A stretch of DNA of 64,000 bases, taken from assembly GCA_037953625.1 (NCBI GenBank), contig CM075654.1:20577501-20641500 (forward strand), read 5' to 3'. The DNA is from Crotalaria pallida. Taxonomy: Eukaryota; Streptophyta; Magnoliopsida; Fabales; Fabaceae. The notes below the pieces were generated by a model. The model was not told the DNA's origin. It was given only the letters and a program-made list of their open reading frames with translations, and made no database searches. The translations under genes were made by a program, and so were the position numbers. Below are positions 1-12,022 of this stretch, in pieces; position 1 is the first letter of the stretch; the number at the start of each line of letters is the position of its first letter.

Positions 1-479
1 AAGAGAATAGAAAGAAAAAAAAGTGAAAACAAAAGAAGGATGATAATGATTTTGGAGTTGAGTGTGAGTCTTAATTGTATTCATTGCTCATTCATAATTT
101 TTAAGGGATGTTTTTTGATTTCATATATTTAGCCCTTAGTTTTATCCTATCTTTCTTTTATCCCACCTTTCATTGTAGCCATGGCCTCATTACAACCAAA
201 ATTAAGACCTTTTGATTTGTGTATGTATTCAATAATTTCAGTGGAGATATTGGTCTATGGTCAAGCTTATGGTAACACATTGTCATTGTATGAACTTGAG
301 TGAATCACACACACATATATAATATAACCCTTGATACACATGAGAGATACACACTATGAGGTTGAGAGTGTTCACTAATCTTGAGTTCTTATTGACTTTG
401 TTTCTCTAACCAGGTTTCAATTGCATAAATTGATTTTGATAAAAAGTGTCTGAGTCTGTGAGTCGAAGTCCAAGATTAA
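1..479 (+). mobile_element. Outer Athila-type element, internal 3' region (left arm)
   Basis: No gene is visible here. The stretch is homologous to 22980-23510, the non-coding region between pol and the 3' LTR of the younger Athila copy. It ends at ATTAA (475-479), where that younger copy is inserted. The outer element resumes at 24935 with the same ATTAA and continues to its own 3' LTR at 25032-26498. I infer an older element of the same family split by a younger one. Confidence 0.75.
475..479. repeat. Target-site duplication ATTAA, left
   Basis: ATTAA here and at 24935-24939 flanks the younger Athila element exactly. Removing 480-24939 restores continuous outer-element sequence, apart from a short deletion relative to 23500-23590. 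Confidence 0.85.
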
Positions 480-850
480 TGATTTGGGTCTAACATATGA
501 TGTTTTAGAGCTTAATTTGACTCCCTTTTGCTTAGTTTTGGTTTGTTTCTTAAGTATTTTAGGTAGATTTTGTTTAGTTTTTAATTAGTTAGGTAATTTA
601 GAATCCTTTGAACATTTTGATCCGTTTTGGGTATGTTTCAGGTACTTTTGGAGCTTAAATGAAGAAAATATTATTAGAGTTGAAAAGAGGATGAAAGAAC
701 GTGGAAAATGGCACAAGAACGGAGAGAAACGGAGTTGGAAGTATCTTAGCACGCCCAGGCGCGGGAATAGCGCGCCCATGCGCGCAAGCAGCGTTAATTT
801 AAGGCAATCAGAGTTTGCACGCCCAGGCGTGGAGATTAGCGCGCCCAGGC

Positions 851-855
851 GTGTG
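851..855. repeat. Target-site duplication GCGTG, left
   Basis: It pairs with 10839-10843. The target lies immediately at a CGCCCAGGCG palindrome of the Athila LTR. Confidence 0.9.
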
Positions 856-1216
856 TAACATCCCAAACTTTATTTTAAATTAGATTATTAATGAAAACCT
901 TAGAAAAATTGGAAAAATGACTTAATGAATTTTGGTAGATAGGTGAGTGGTGATTATAGGTCCTAGGAGTTGTATAGAAGGCATTTGTGGCTTTGGGCTG
1001 AGTCAAATAGGCGAGATCGGGAGTTAAATCGGCGTTTTCGATGTTAGAAACCGACCGAAAAGAGAAAATTAGAAATTTATTATAGGAAGCTAAGAAAATA
1101 AATTCCACCGTTGGATGTGAACTTTATGAGGTAGAGAAGCATGTCTAAAAATTTGGACTCGATCCGACGGTCGACGAAAAAGTTACGGCAAATCGAAGGT
1201 TGGAAACCCTGAAACT

Positions 1217-1625
1217 CGCCCAGGCGCATGAGCCACCCGCCCAGGCGAGTTCACTGTTCATTGGTGCACCAGACAGTGAAAAACCCGCCCAGGCGAGGCA
1301 CCAGCTCGCCCAGGCGAGGCACCAGCTCGCCCAGGCGAGCCAAAATCCGCACCAGCTTGCACTTTGGCGCACCAGAATCCCTCCTGACCGCACCATTTCC
1401 CTTCCTGGCGCATCAGCCATGCACTAGCCTGGTGCTGGTGCTGAATCTCCCGCCCAGGCGAGGCACCATCTCGCCCAAGCGCGCCCTACGCGCATCACGC
1501 CGCACCATCCCGAGAATTTGGCGCGCCAGACTCACTCCAGCCATGCACCAGACGCTGCACCATGCACCAGCACGAGTTGTGGTGCTGATCGTCCGCCCAG
1601 GCGCGTGATTCTGCGCCCAGGCGCG
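1217..1625 (+). repeat. Array of CGCCCAGGCG imperfect palindromes spaced about 21 bp
   Basis: Starts read at 1217 and 1238; 1286, 1307 and 1328; 1451 and 1472; 1594 and 1614. Neighbours are 20-21 bp apart. The 1286-1328 part is a 21-bp tandem repeat with one unit fewer in the 3' LTR (7528-7560). Confidence 0.85.
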
Positions 1626-2481
1626 CGCGCTGATCTGCAACAGATCTGGTGCGTCCAGATCAGTCTTGGGGGCCAAGTTGCTGAATCCTGGCCACCCGAT
1701 TGCCCTCCCCTTTGAAAAGAAAAAAAAAGCTCCAACCTAAGTGAACCTCATATTTACTAAGATCAAGGGTGCTATTCATCATCTCTTACCTCCATCCTCT
1801 TGCTCTTCCATTGTGGAACTCCACCATCCACCACATTAAACCCAAGAACCAAGGCGAACACTTGTCATAATTCCTAACCTCATCAAGAACAACCAAGGCC
1901 AAAGCCATCACCAACACACAATCTCCTTATTCATTTCTATCATATCCTTCCAACCTCTCTCAAAGGGAAAACCAAGAGCAAACCCCCCATCAATCATCAA
2001 CCACCCAAGATCAAGCTATAACATCATCACTTTCATCATTTCCACCATGAACCAAGCAAAGATCAAACCAACATAAATCCTCCCCTCCTTCCCCCAAATT
2101 CGTGAACCCCATTTTCCTCCACCAAGAAGGCCACCTCTTAATCATCCACAAAGTACCAAGAACCAAGCACCCAATATCATTATCATTATCCCTACCTAAG
2201 ACCCAACAAGAAATTGGCCATCAAACCTTTTCCCATTCCTTGGCTAATTCGTGGCCTCCTCCCTCCAACCCTTAAGGTTTTTAAGTTCCATAACAAGGAG
2301 GAGCTACTCATTCTCAAGCCTTCATCACAAATCTAAGACTTCACATCATAGGAGCTCACTCATCATGGGCATGGGTTTTGATGAGGTCTAGGGATTCAAG
2401 AAGCTAAGAATGGGGAATCCAAGCACCAAGGAGCTAAGACTTAGGATTAATGATTGAGATTCAACACCAACCATTTGCAAG

Positions 2482-4170
2482 GTAAGAGGGGTTTGCGTTA
2501 CCTTTCCTAAGGATATAGATTCTAGGTTGTTGTAATGATGACTGGGTGTAGTTAATTAAAGGGATAAACCTTAGGATAATTAAAGTGCATGAAATGAACC
2601 TTAGGGGTAATTAGTGTGACAATGGTTAATTTAATATTAATTAAATGGTTTTTTTTGTTAAATTCTCTTTTATTAGTGATAAATTAGGAAGTGAAGAACC
2701 CTAGGGAGTAGACTTAATTATAGTACTCTGAGACATACCTGAGTATGTCGACTGTTTTGTTTACCAACTGTGGATAGTTATTTGTCGTGGTGGTATGTTC
2801 ATATTTGCTTGGCTGGATTAGTTGTGAAACAAATGATAGTCTAAGTGTTAATTTGGGCAAGTCTTTTAGAAAGGGATAAGTGAGGAGGAAAGGATGGAAA
2901 AATTATGATTAAGTAATTAAGGAATGGACTATGGATAAATAACTGGGAAAAAGGGAATGATGTTTATTAATAAATGAGTCATAAAATAGAGTATGGTGAG
3001 TAAGTGACAAGGAACCTTAACAGATGTTGTGCTTGATTCGATTTGTAAGTGCGGATGTGATCATAATGGTGATTTGAGGATATGTATTATTGAGATGATG
3101 TTTGTGTTTGAACACTTATGTGAATTGTCGATGTTTATGATTGAGTGTTTATTTTGTTAAATGAATGATATATGATTTTGATTAAAATCCAAGACAAAGA
3201 ATGGAAGTTGAGTGTGAATTAAATGATAATGGAAAGTGCAGTTGAATTGAGGATTGGTGCATTGGTAGACTAGGTGCCCCTGCCGGGTGTACCAAAGTCC
3301 TAAGGGCCAAGTGCTCATCCAGGCTAAAATCCCATTAGGTACAAATTTCCTGTTAGGCATCAATGCACCAAGACTCAATTCACTGCCAAAATAAATGGAA
3401 TAAAATATGTTGGAAGTATGAATAAGAGATTGAAACCCCATAACTGGAATGTACAGTAGTACGTGGAAATTATGGTCGCATATGAAACCCCATAATTGGA
3501 ATGTACAGTAGTACGTGGAAATTATGGTAGCATAGCCTAACAGGTGAAGCCTTTTGGGTGTAAAAGTCCTGGTTGAGCGAGAGACCCTTGGGTGTACCAA
3601 ATGCCTGGCAGGAGCGTTAAAATCCTAGTGATGCAAACCGGTTGTAACCGGGAAGTGTTGTACAGACGTGGTAAGACGTTATCGCGCTGTGGGTGCGAAC
3701 GCAATAAAGTCGTGACTGGGACACACTTAATGCGAAATGTGAATGTAAAGTGTGAAATGAGAATAAAACACTTTGTGAAAATGAATTGGACCCGAACGTA
3801 GTAAAGCGTGACCGGGGAGAGATGATTGAGAATTGTGATTTTAATGAAAGGAAAGAGAATAAAAAGGTTTTATGAAAATAACAATACAGTTTCGGAAGCA
3901 ATCACTTAATGAGCTGGAATTTGAAATATGAAAATGCTTATGAAACCGGAATCGGAAAGTAACTTAAGGTTGATTGTAGAGCTGCTAGGAAGATAGTGTG
4001 ACCGTAGAACCTATTCCTTTGAAAATGAACTTATACGTGCTTACCTGAAAAGGAATTCTAGGTTAACAGACAACTTTGACTTCAATAGGGCCTGGTTTGT
4101 CAGCTATGCTTCTTAGAAGCTATTATTCTTAGTACTGTGTAATGCTACCCTTCTTGCTATATTTTTACAG
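2482..4170 (+). other. Predicted leader intron in the giant LTR
   Basis: The donor CAAG/GTAAGA and the acceptor TTTTTACAG/GTACCGAAGG bound 1689 bp. In the 3' LTR the acceptor CAG is CTG (10389-10391). The second giant-LTR family has a related acceptor context (TTAG/GTACACCAAGGAG), which supports it as a real site. Splicing itself is not shown. Confidence 0.5.
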
Positions 4171-4617
4171 GTACCGAAGGAGCATACACGTGTCTCGCCG
4201 AGCAGGATTACATTCCACCACGTGGAGTGTGGATAGTACATAGCGACCACCTATTGGTCATGGGTTATTTTGGGGAAATTTATTGTATTTCTTTTGCTTT
4301 GTATTTTGAGAAACCAAGAGTTTGAGAAATTATTTGTATTTCCAATGAAGTAATGTAAAGAGTGGACTAAACCATATTTTGGGCCCTGCTGGCCTCTGAT
4401 GAATTTTAAATGCTATTGTTTATCAGGTTGCAAGTAAAACAGGAATTTTGGGAAAGTCTTAAAAAAAAACAAAGCTCCATCCGTTTGACGGGAGATTTTC
4501 ATATGAATTAAAAATAACTAAGTGTTTTTCCTAATCAATTCATAAGTTTACAAAGAAATTTTCAATTCACTATTTTATTTAAGGGCATAAAAAGGGTAAT
4601 TAATTGTAGGTGTTACA

Positions 4618-7096
4618 TTTATGGTATCAGAGCAGTTTTTCCTCGGCCCGAAGGGAGTAACTGATTACTCCTGTAGTTACTCATCAAGCGAGTAACTTGT
4701 AGTTAAATGTTAAACTGCCTGGTGGTCTAGTTAGGTGTTATTGTAGTATGATAATAGGCATAGCTGTTGAGTCAAGCGTAGTGAGTACTCTAGATTCTTT
4801 TAAGTTGTTGAGTGATTTGAGGAGCGCGATTAGCATCTGACGATTTCTTTCGAAAAGCATGGTAAGCATTGGAAAATCTTTTATAAGTCCACTCAAATCA
4901 TGTTCAGTTTACCATGCTAAACTTGAAATCTTGTGAGAATGACAAATCATATTTACAGGTGGATGAATGACGAGGCTAAGGAAAGCAATACCCCAACGGG
5001 CAAGAGCACAAGGTTGCTACCCCACCGGGAGGAGGTGATCTTTAGTTTCACTCCAAGTAAACCAACTCTAAATGTGACGCACGAAGCAAGATTTCAACGT
5101 TTTAAAACTAATAGGCTATGTGTTTCAAATTTAAGTAAGACAAGAATGGTCTTATCATCGACATGATGTATGGTTGAGCCTGATCACCTCAAGTATACAC
5201 ATATTGGAGGATATCATCATCTTGTCCTTAAGTTTCGGCGAGTATTTTGGGAATTTAGTGAGAACCCAAATTCAGGAGGAATAGAGGTCTTGTCATAGGT
5301 TTCCGTATGCGTGAATATTTTTGAATCAGAGATCGCGCAACGGAAGTATAGGAAATATTGTCTTGTCTTAAGATAAGAGAAGTAGCTAGTTAGGAATCCT
5401 AGATAGCTATGATAGACTGCTAGGATTTAGGTGTTTAGAAATGAACGTAGGAAACCCCAAGATAGTACATAGTGGTTGTTCTAAGTCTAGACGAATGGAT
5501 GCTTGAAATTTTAGTAAGTGCATAGAATTAGCATAAATGCTTGTGTTGAATTAATAAGATGCTATGCATTGTCTTGTGTTTGCCTACATGATGAATTGTG
5601 CATTTTAATGATAATTTTATTTGTCTGAACATGTGCATGATGAAAATTGTTTTGAGCATAGAACCTTTTGCAAATTACTTCATGAAATGGTGTTGCTATC
5701 AACAAATTGCTTGGTTCCCAAGCATAATCATTTCAAAACCCGGAACCGTTCGATTTTCAAGAGTGATAGTAACCCCAATGAACTTTTAAGTTTGGAATTG
5801 AATTCAAAAGTGAATATCATTGTTTTAACAGAATCGAAAACCATTCTAAATTGAGTGCTAAGTCGTATCACGAAATTTTGAAAAGTTAACTTAATAAACC
5901 AAGGATTCCTAAGTAATCAGGCGGCGAACTAATTCATTCTTTAATCAATCCCCACGCTGATTAAATAGGAACCCTTCTATGTGACTTTACTTAATTCGGA
6001 ATGAAGCTTTGTTGTCAAACTCAAAGTTAAAGGGGAATGTGACTATTTTGATTGTTTGGGAAACATTGAAATAAATTTTCTAGTAAACCACATACTCCCA
6101 TTCTCATTGAGTTTGCTAATCTTGAAAAAGCATATACACCTTCACCTAAATTTCTTGAAGTTAGATGAAGGAAATCCTTTTAGAAATATATTTATATATA
6201 CATATATGCTTTTCTTTATAAAGTTTGTTTTTGGAGCTTCACTCAAAGTTATTTGGCACGAACATATCAAAGTTTTAGAGTATGGAATAAATTTTCCTGA
6301 TTTACTCTTTTCCTAAGAATTTTACGAAAAATAAATCAATATATTTCTTTCATCAAGGAAAGGATCCGATTTTCAAGAATAATGACTCCATCGACACACC
6401 ACCACATCAATATTTGTTGATGTGCCATTTTTGACTTGTGCATATGTAAGGTCCTTTCTTGCATGATAAGCAAAATTTCTAAACATAGATGAACGCATAC
6501 ATGTTTTCGGCATATCCCTTTGGTTTTATAAATGCATAAATGCACAAATGAATTTCCGAACGCTATTATGATTTTCATAAAGACACTCATGTTTTGAATG
6601 TATGGATTTTAATTATTAAACTTTGAAAACCATACAAAGTGATTGGTTTTATCGAAATTTTTAACTTGGCATGCAGACCTTGAATGTGTAAATAAATCAT
6701 GGGAAACCATGCAAATTTTCAAACTCTTCTTGGATTGCATTTGAAATGTGTGCAGCTTATCTAAGATGTGTGCATGGACTTAGACTTGAGTTCTAGGGTT
6801 GATTTAGGCAGATTGTGATTAGAACTCTTGTAATGTTTGACCCACATCGGAGGGAACCTCAAAAACCTTAGAGCATATTGCTTTTAGTCTAACCAAACTA
6901 AACCACGGTTTGTATTCTTCATTGGATGCATGAGTTCGGTGGCGTACTTAAGCAAGGTAGTATGCCAATTCAAAGTGGGGGAGTAGAACCTAGTGCAGAA
7001 TGCATCGTAGTTAGAAAACCCTTTGTTGGGATGATTCTCCATTTGAAGGAATTGAATGGAATTTTGGGGACGAAATTCTAATAAGTGGGGGAGAAT
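4618..7096 (+). mobile_element. Internal region of the non-autonomous element, no coding genes
   Basis: It holds no retroviral domain in any frame. Around 4972-5040 a short segment with CCCAACGGG and CCCCACCGGG is shared with the antisense element's internal region (about 44010-44080). The 77-codon frame at 4933-5166 covers this, but the shared part is not in the same frame, so I treat it as non-coding. The purine tract is at 7084-7095. Confidence 0.7.
4622..4633 (+). other. Primer binding site, initiator tRNA-Met type
   Basis: TGGTATCAGAGC lies four bases after the 5' LTR end. Confidence 0.85.
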
Positions 7097-10000
7097 TGTA
7101 ACATCCCAAACTTTATTTTAAATTAGATTATTAATGAAAACCTTAGAAAAATTGGAAAAATGACTTAATGAATTTTGGTAGATAGGTGAGTGGTGATTAT
7201 AGGTCCTAGGAGTTGTATAGAAGGCATTTGTGGCTTTGGGCTGGGTCAAATAAGCGAGATCGGGAGTTAAATCGGCGTTTTCGATGTTAGAAACCGACCG
7301 AAAAGAGAAAATTAGAAATTTATTATAGGAAGCTAAGAAAATAAATTCCACCGTTGGATGTGAAGTTTATGAGGTAGAGAAGCATGTCTAAAAATTTGGA
7401 CTCGATCCGACGGTCGACGAAAAAGTTACGGCAAATCGAAGGTTGGAAACCCTGAAACTCGCCCAGGCGCATGAGCCACCCGCCCAGGCGAGTTCACTGT
7501 TCATTGGTGCACCAGACAGTGAAAAACCCGCCCAGGCGAGGCACCAGCTCGCCCAGGCGAGCCAAAATCCGCACCAGCTTGCACTTTGGCGCACCAGAAT
7601 CCCTCCTGACCGCACCGTTTCCCTTCCTGGCGCATCAGCCATGCACCAGCCTGGTGCTGGTGCTGAATCTCCCGCCCAGGCGAGGCACCATCTCGCCCAA
7701 GCGCGCCCTACGCGCATCACGCCGCACCATCCCAAGAATTTGGCGCGCCAGACTCACTCCAGCCATGCACCAGACGCTGCACCACGCACCAGCACGAGTT
7801 GTGGTGCTGATCGTCCGCCCAGGCGCGCGATTCTGCGCCCAGGCGCGCGCGCTGATCTGCAACAGATCTGGTGCGTCCAGATCAGTCTTGGGGGCCAAGT
7901 TGCTGAATCCTGGCCACCCGATTGCCCTCCCCTTTGAAAAGAAAAAAAAAGCTCCAACCTAAGTGAACCTCATATTTACTAAGATCAAGGGTGCTATTCA
8001 TCATCTCTTACCTCCATCCTCTTGCTCTTCCATTGTGGAACTCCACCATCCACCACATTAAACCCAAGAACCAAGCCGAACACTTGTCATAATTCCTAAC
8101 CTCATCAAGAACAACCAAGGCCAAAGCCATCACCAACACACAATCTCCTTATTCATTTCTATCATATCCTTCCAACCTCTCTCAAAGGGAAAACCAAGAG
8201 CAAACCCCCCATCAATCATCAACCACCCAAGATCAAGCTATAACATCATCACTTTCATCATTTCCACCATGAACCAAGCAAAGATCAAACCAACATAAAT
8301 CCTCCCCTCCTTCCCCCAAATTCGTGAACCCCATTTTCCTCCACCAAGAAGGCCACCTCTTAATCATCCACAAAGTACCAAGAACCAAGCACCCAATATC
8401 ATTATCATTATCCCTACCTAAGACCCAACAAGAAATTGGCCATCAAACCTTTTCCCATTCCTTGGCTAATTCGTGGCCTCCTCCCTCCAACCCTTAAGGT
8501 TTTTAAGTTCCATAACAAGGAGGAGCTACTCATTCTCAAGCCTTCATCACAAATCTAAGACTTCACATCATAGGAGCTCACTCATCATGGGCATGGGTTT
8601 TGATGAGGTCTAGGGATTCAAGAAGCTAAGAATGGGGAATCCAAGCACCAAGGAGCTAAGACTTAGGATTAATGATTGAGATTCAACACCAACCATTTGC
8701 AAGGTAAGAGGGGTTTGCGTTACCTTTCCTAAGGATATAGATTCTAGGTTGTTGTAATGATGACTGGGTGTAGTTAATTAAAGGGATAAACCTTAGGATA
8801 ATTAAAGTGCATGAAATGAACCTTAGGAGTAATTAGTGTGACAATGGTTAATTTAATATTAATTAAATGGTTTTTTTGTTAAATTCTCTTTTATTAGTGA
8901 TAAATTAGGAAGTGAAGAACCCTAGGGAGTAGACTTAATTATAGTACTCTGAGACATACCTGAGTATGTCGACTGTTTTGTTTACCAACTGTGGATAGTT
9001 ATTTGTCGTGGTGGTATGTTCATATTTGCTTGGCTGGATTAGTTGTGAAACAAATGATAGTCTAAGTGTTAATTTGGGCAAGTCTTTTAGAAAGGGATAA
9101 GTGAGGAGGAAAGGATGGAAAAATTATGATTAAGTAATTAAGGAATGGACTATGGATAAATAACTGGGAAAAAGGGAATGATGTTTATTAATAAATGAGT
9201 CATAAAATAGAGTATGGTGAGTAAGTGACAAGGAACCTTAACGGATGTTGTGCTTGATTCGATTTGTAAGTGCGGATGTGATCATAATGGTGATTTGAGG
9301 ATATGTATTATTGAGATGATGTTTGTGTTTGAACACTTATGTGAATTGTCGATGTTTATGATTGAGTGTTTATTTTGTTAAATGAATGATATATGATTTT
9401 GATTAAAATCCAAGACAAAGAATGGAAGTTGAGTGTGAATTAAATGATAATGGAAAGTGCAGTTGAATTGAGGATTGGTGCATTGGTAGACTAGGTGCCC
9501 CTGCCGGGTGTACCAAATTCCTAAGGGCCAAGTGCTCATCCAGGCTAAAATCCCATTAGGTACAAATTTCCTGTTAGGCATCAATGCACCAAGACTCAAT
9601 TCACTGCCAAAATAAATGGAATAAAATATGTTGGAAGTATGAATAAGAGATTGAAACCCCATAATTGGAATGTACAGTAGTACGTGGAAATTATGGTCGC
9701 ATATGAAACCCCATAATTGGAATGTACAGTAGTACGTGGAAATTATGGTAGCATAGCCTAACAGGTGAAGCCTTTTGGGTGTAAAAGTCCTGGTTGAGCG
9801 AGAGACCCTTGGGTGTACCAAATGCCTGGCAGGAGCGTTAAAATCCTAGTGATGCAAACCGGTTGTAACCGGGAAGTGTTGTACAGACGTGGTAAGACGT
9901 TATCGCGCTGTGGGTGCGAACGCAATAAAGTCGTGACTGGGACACACTTAATGCGAAATGTGAATGTAAAGTGTGAAATGAGAATAAAACACTTTGTGAA

Positions 10001-10838
10001 AATGAATTGGACCCGAACGTAGTAAAGCGTGACCGGGGAGAGATGATTGAGAATTGTGATTTTAATGAAAGGAAAGAGAATAAAAAGGTTTTATGAAAAT
10101 AAAAATACAGTTTCGGAAGCAGTCACTTAATGAGCTGGAATTTGAAATATGAAAATGCTTATGAAACCGGAATCGGAAAGTAACTTAAGGTTGATTGTAG
10201 AGCTGCTAGGAAGATAGTGTGACCGTAGAACCTATTCCTTTGAAAATGAACTTATACGTGATTACCTGAAAAGGAATTCTAGGTTAACAGACAACTTTGA
10301 CTTCAATAGGGCCTGGTTTGTCAGCTATGCTTCTTAGAAGCTATTATTCTTAGTACTGTGTAATGCTACCCTTCTTGCTATATTTTTACTGGTACCGAAG
10401 GATCATACACGTGTCTCGCCGAGCAGGATTACATTCCACCACGTGGAGTGTGGATAGTACTTAGCGACCACCTATTGGTCATGGGTTATTTTGGGGAAAT
10501 TTATTGTATTTCTTTTGCTTTGTATTTTGAGAAACCAAGAGTTTGAGAAATTATTTGTATTTCCAATGAAGTAATGTAAAGAGTGGACTAAACCATATTT
10601 TGGGCCCTGCTGGCCTCTGATGAATTTTAAATGCTATTGTTTATCAGGTTGCAAGTAAAACAGGAATTTTGGGAAAGTCTTAAAAACAAACAAAGCTCCG
10701 TCCGTTTGACGGGATATTTTCATATGAATTAAAAATAACTAAGTGTTTTTCCTAATCAATACATAAGTTTACAAAGAAATTTTCAATTCACTATTTTATT
10801 TAAGGGCATAAAAAGGGTAATTAATTGTAGGTGTTACT
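7097..10838 (+). repeat. 3' LTR of the non-autonomous element
   Basis: It is near-identical to 856-4617, with scattered substitutions, one missing 21-bp palindrome unit, a one-base shorter T run and a mutated intron acceptor. Confidence 0.9.
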
Positions 10839-10843
10839 GCGTG
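10839..10843. repeat. Target-site duplication GCGTG, right
   Basis: It follows the last LTR base (T at 10838, where the 5' LTR copy has A). Confidence 0.9.
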
Positions 10844-11808
10844 CATGCGGCGAACAATTATGGACTATCAGACCTGGCGCGCCCAGGCGCGCGAACCTCA
10901 TGAAAGCCCAATTGGGCTGATTTCTGGTGCATTTTTCAGGGGATTAATTAGGATTTCGTTTTATCTTTTAAAATATAGGTTTTAGAACTAGGTTAGGCAG
11001 CTTTTAGAGTGGGAGATTACATAATTTTAGAGAGTTTTAAAAGAGGAGAAGATCAAGGATTGGAAGATCCATGGCTTTTCCATGGTAATCATGCATTCTT
11101 CTATTTCTCTTGTTCTTATTTTCATGATATGTAACTAAAACCCTTTTTTAGGAATTGGTGAATTTGTATGGATTAGTTTATTGATTTCATGAATTGATGT
11201 TTTTCGTATTCTAAATCATGTGTTTGATGGTGTTTTTACTGTTATGCATAGAAGTAATTAATCTATGTTTTGGATCTCTAATTCTTCAATTGAGAGAATA
11301 AGAATTAGAATAGGCCATGCCTTCAAACAATATAGTTATTCAACAACTAGCGATACAATTGGGTAATTATATAACATGATTAATTCCCTGTTCTTAATTA
11401 AGATTATTCAATGGTTTAATCTCTTAAGGAATTAAGGATTATCGAATTGAATAAGAAACAGTAATTATACAAGAGGGATCTAATAGTTACCAATTTAGGA
11501 ATTTGTTTTTGATTTAGGGAAAAACAGAGATTCATGATAAATAAACAACGCCTACAATGAAACCATGTTCCGCACAATCTTTCTCAAATTGCTCATAACC
11601 TTTTATTATTTTCTGGTTTTAATTTAATTTCAATTTTTATTTCAAATCAATCATAACTAATTAATTAGAAACCAAAAGATTTTACTTTTAACTACTCTTT
11701 GGTGAAAATTAGTTGAACAATTTGCAATCCCCGAGTGGAACGATATCTGGTCTTATTGACTATATTACTTTGCGATCTAGTATACTTGCTAGATAGTGAT
11801 CATGTTTT

Positions 11809-11825
11809 TGGCGCCGTTGCCGGGG
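11809..11825 (+). other. Primer binding site complementary to tRNA-Asp
   Basis: TGGCGCCGTTGCCGGGG is the complement of the 3' end of plant tRNA-Asp(GUC) including CCA. It is typical of Athila-clade elements. Confidence 0.85.
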
Positions 11826-12022
11826 GATTGAAATTCGTTTCAATTAATTTTTGGTACTTAGTAGTAGTTTAAGGTGAAATTTATTATTTTTAGTTAGTTT
11901 CTTGTCTCAATAGGTGCTGCGTAATTTTTCTCTTGTTTTTGTTTTGTGCAGGAATTTTTATTAATTTAAGTGCAAAGAGGAGAAAAATTCAGCACTAGAA
12001 GAGGGGAAGACCAACATTGAAT

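Larger units (their letters stand above)
856..4617 (+). repeat. 5' LTR of the non-autonomous element
   Basis: It runs from TGTAACATCCC to GGTGTTACA. In order it holds a GC-rich block of CGCCCAGGCG palindromes (1217-1625), a long C/A-rich leader, a consensus splice donor at 2482, a 57-bp tandem duplication (about 3430-3540), an 11-bp inverted repeat TTGGTGCATTG around 3254-3370, and an acceptor TTTTTACAG ending at 4170. Open frames across it are shadows. Confidence 0.9.
856..10838 (+). mobile_element. Non-autonomous gypsy-like element with giant LTRs (LARD-like)
   Basis: Two nearly identical LTRs (3762 and 3742 bp) flank an internal region of only 2479 bp with no gag or pol. The primer site TGGTATCAGAGC fits initiator tRNA-Met. 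The purine tract AAGTGGGGGAGA precedes the 3' LTR, and the preceding GGGGACGAAATTC matches the tail of the Tekay element at 21119-21131. Exact duplications GCGTG flank it. The empty site is preserved in the sister Athila LTR near 23950-23965. LTR identity suggests recent insertion. Proteins must come from another element, perhaps a Tekay/Del relative (inference). Confidence 0.85.
480..11802 (+). repeat. Athila 5' LTR, split by an inserted element
   Basis: The LTR is 480-855 plus 10844-11802. It aligns throughout with 23602-24934. CGCCCAGGCG-type palindromes occur at about 752, 773, 820 and 844. Its right end is six bases from the tRNA-Asp primer site. Confidence 0.85.

Noticed and set aside
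1145..1735. Several overlapping open frames on both strands (and again at 7388-7962)
   Set aside because: They arise from GC-rich CGCCCAGGCG repeats inside an LTR; the frames are repetitive, overlap on both strands and show no protein family.
3157..3600. 147-codon antisense frame, conserved at 9378-9821
   Set aside because: Conservation is explained by the near-identity of the two LTRs; it covers a 57-bp tandem duplication and is antisense to the leader.
4933..5166. 77-codon frame in the non-autonomous element as a gag remnant
   Set aside because: The segment shared with 44010-44080 is conserved as DNA but with frame-changing gaps, and no Gag motif is present.
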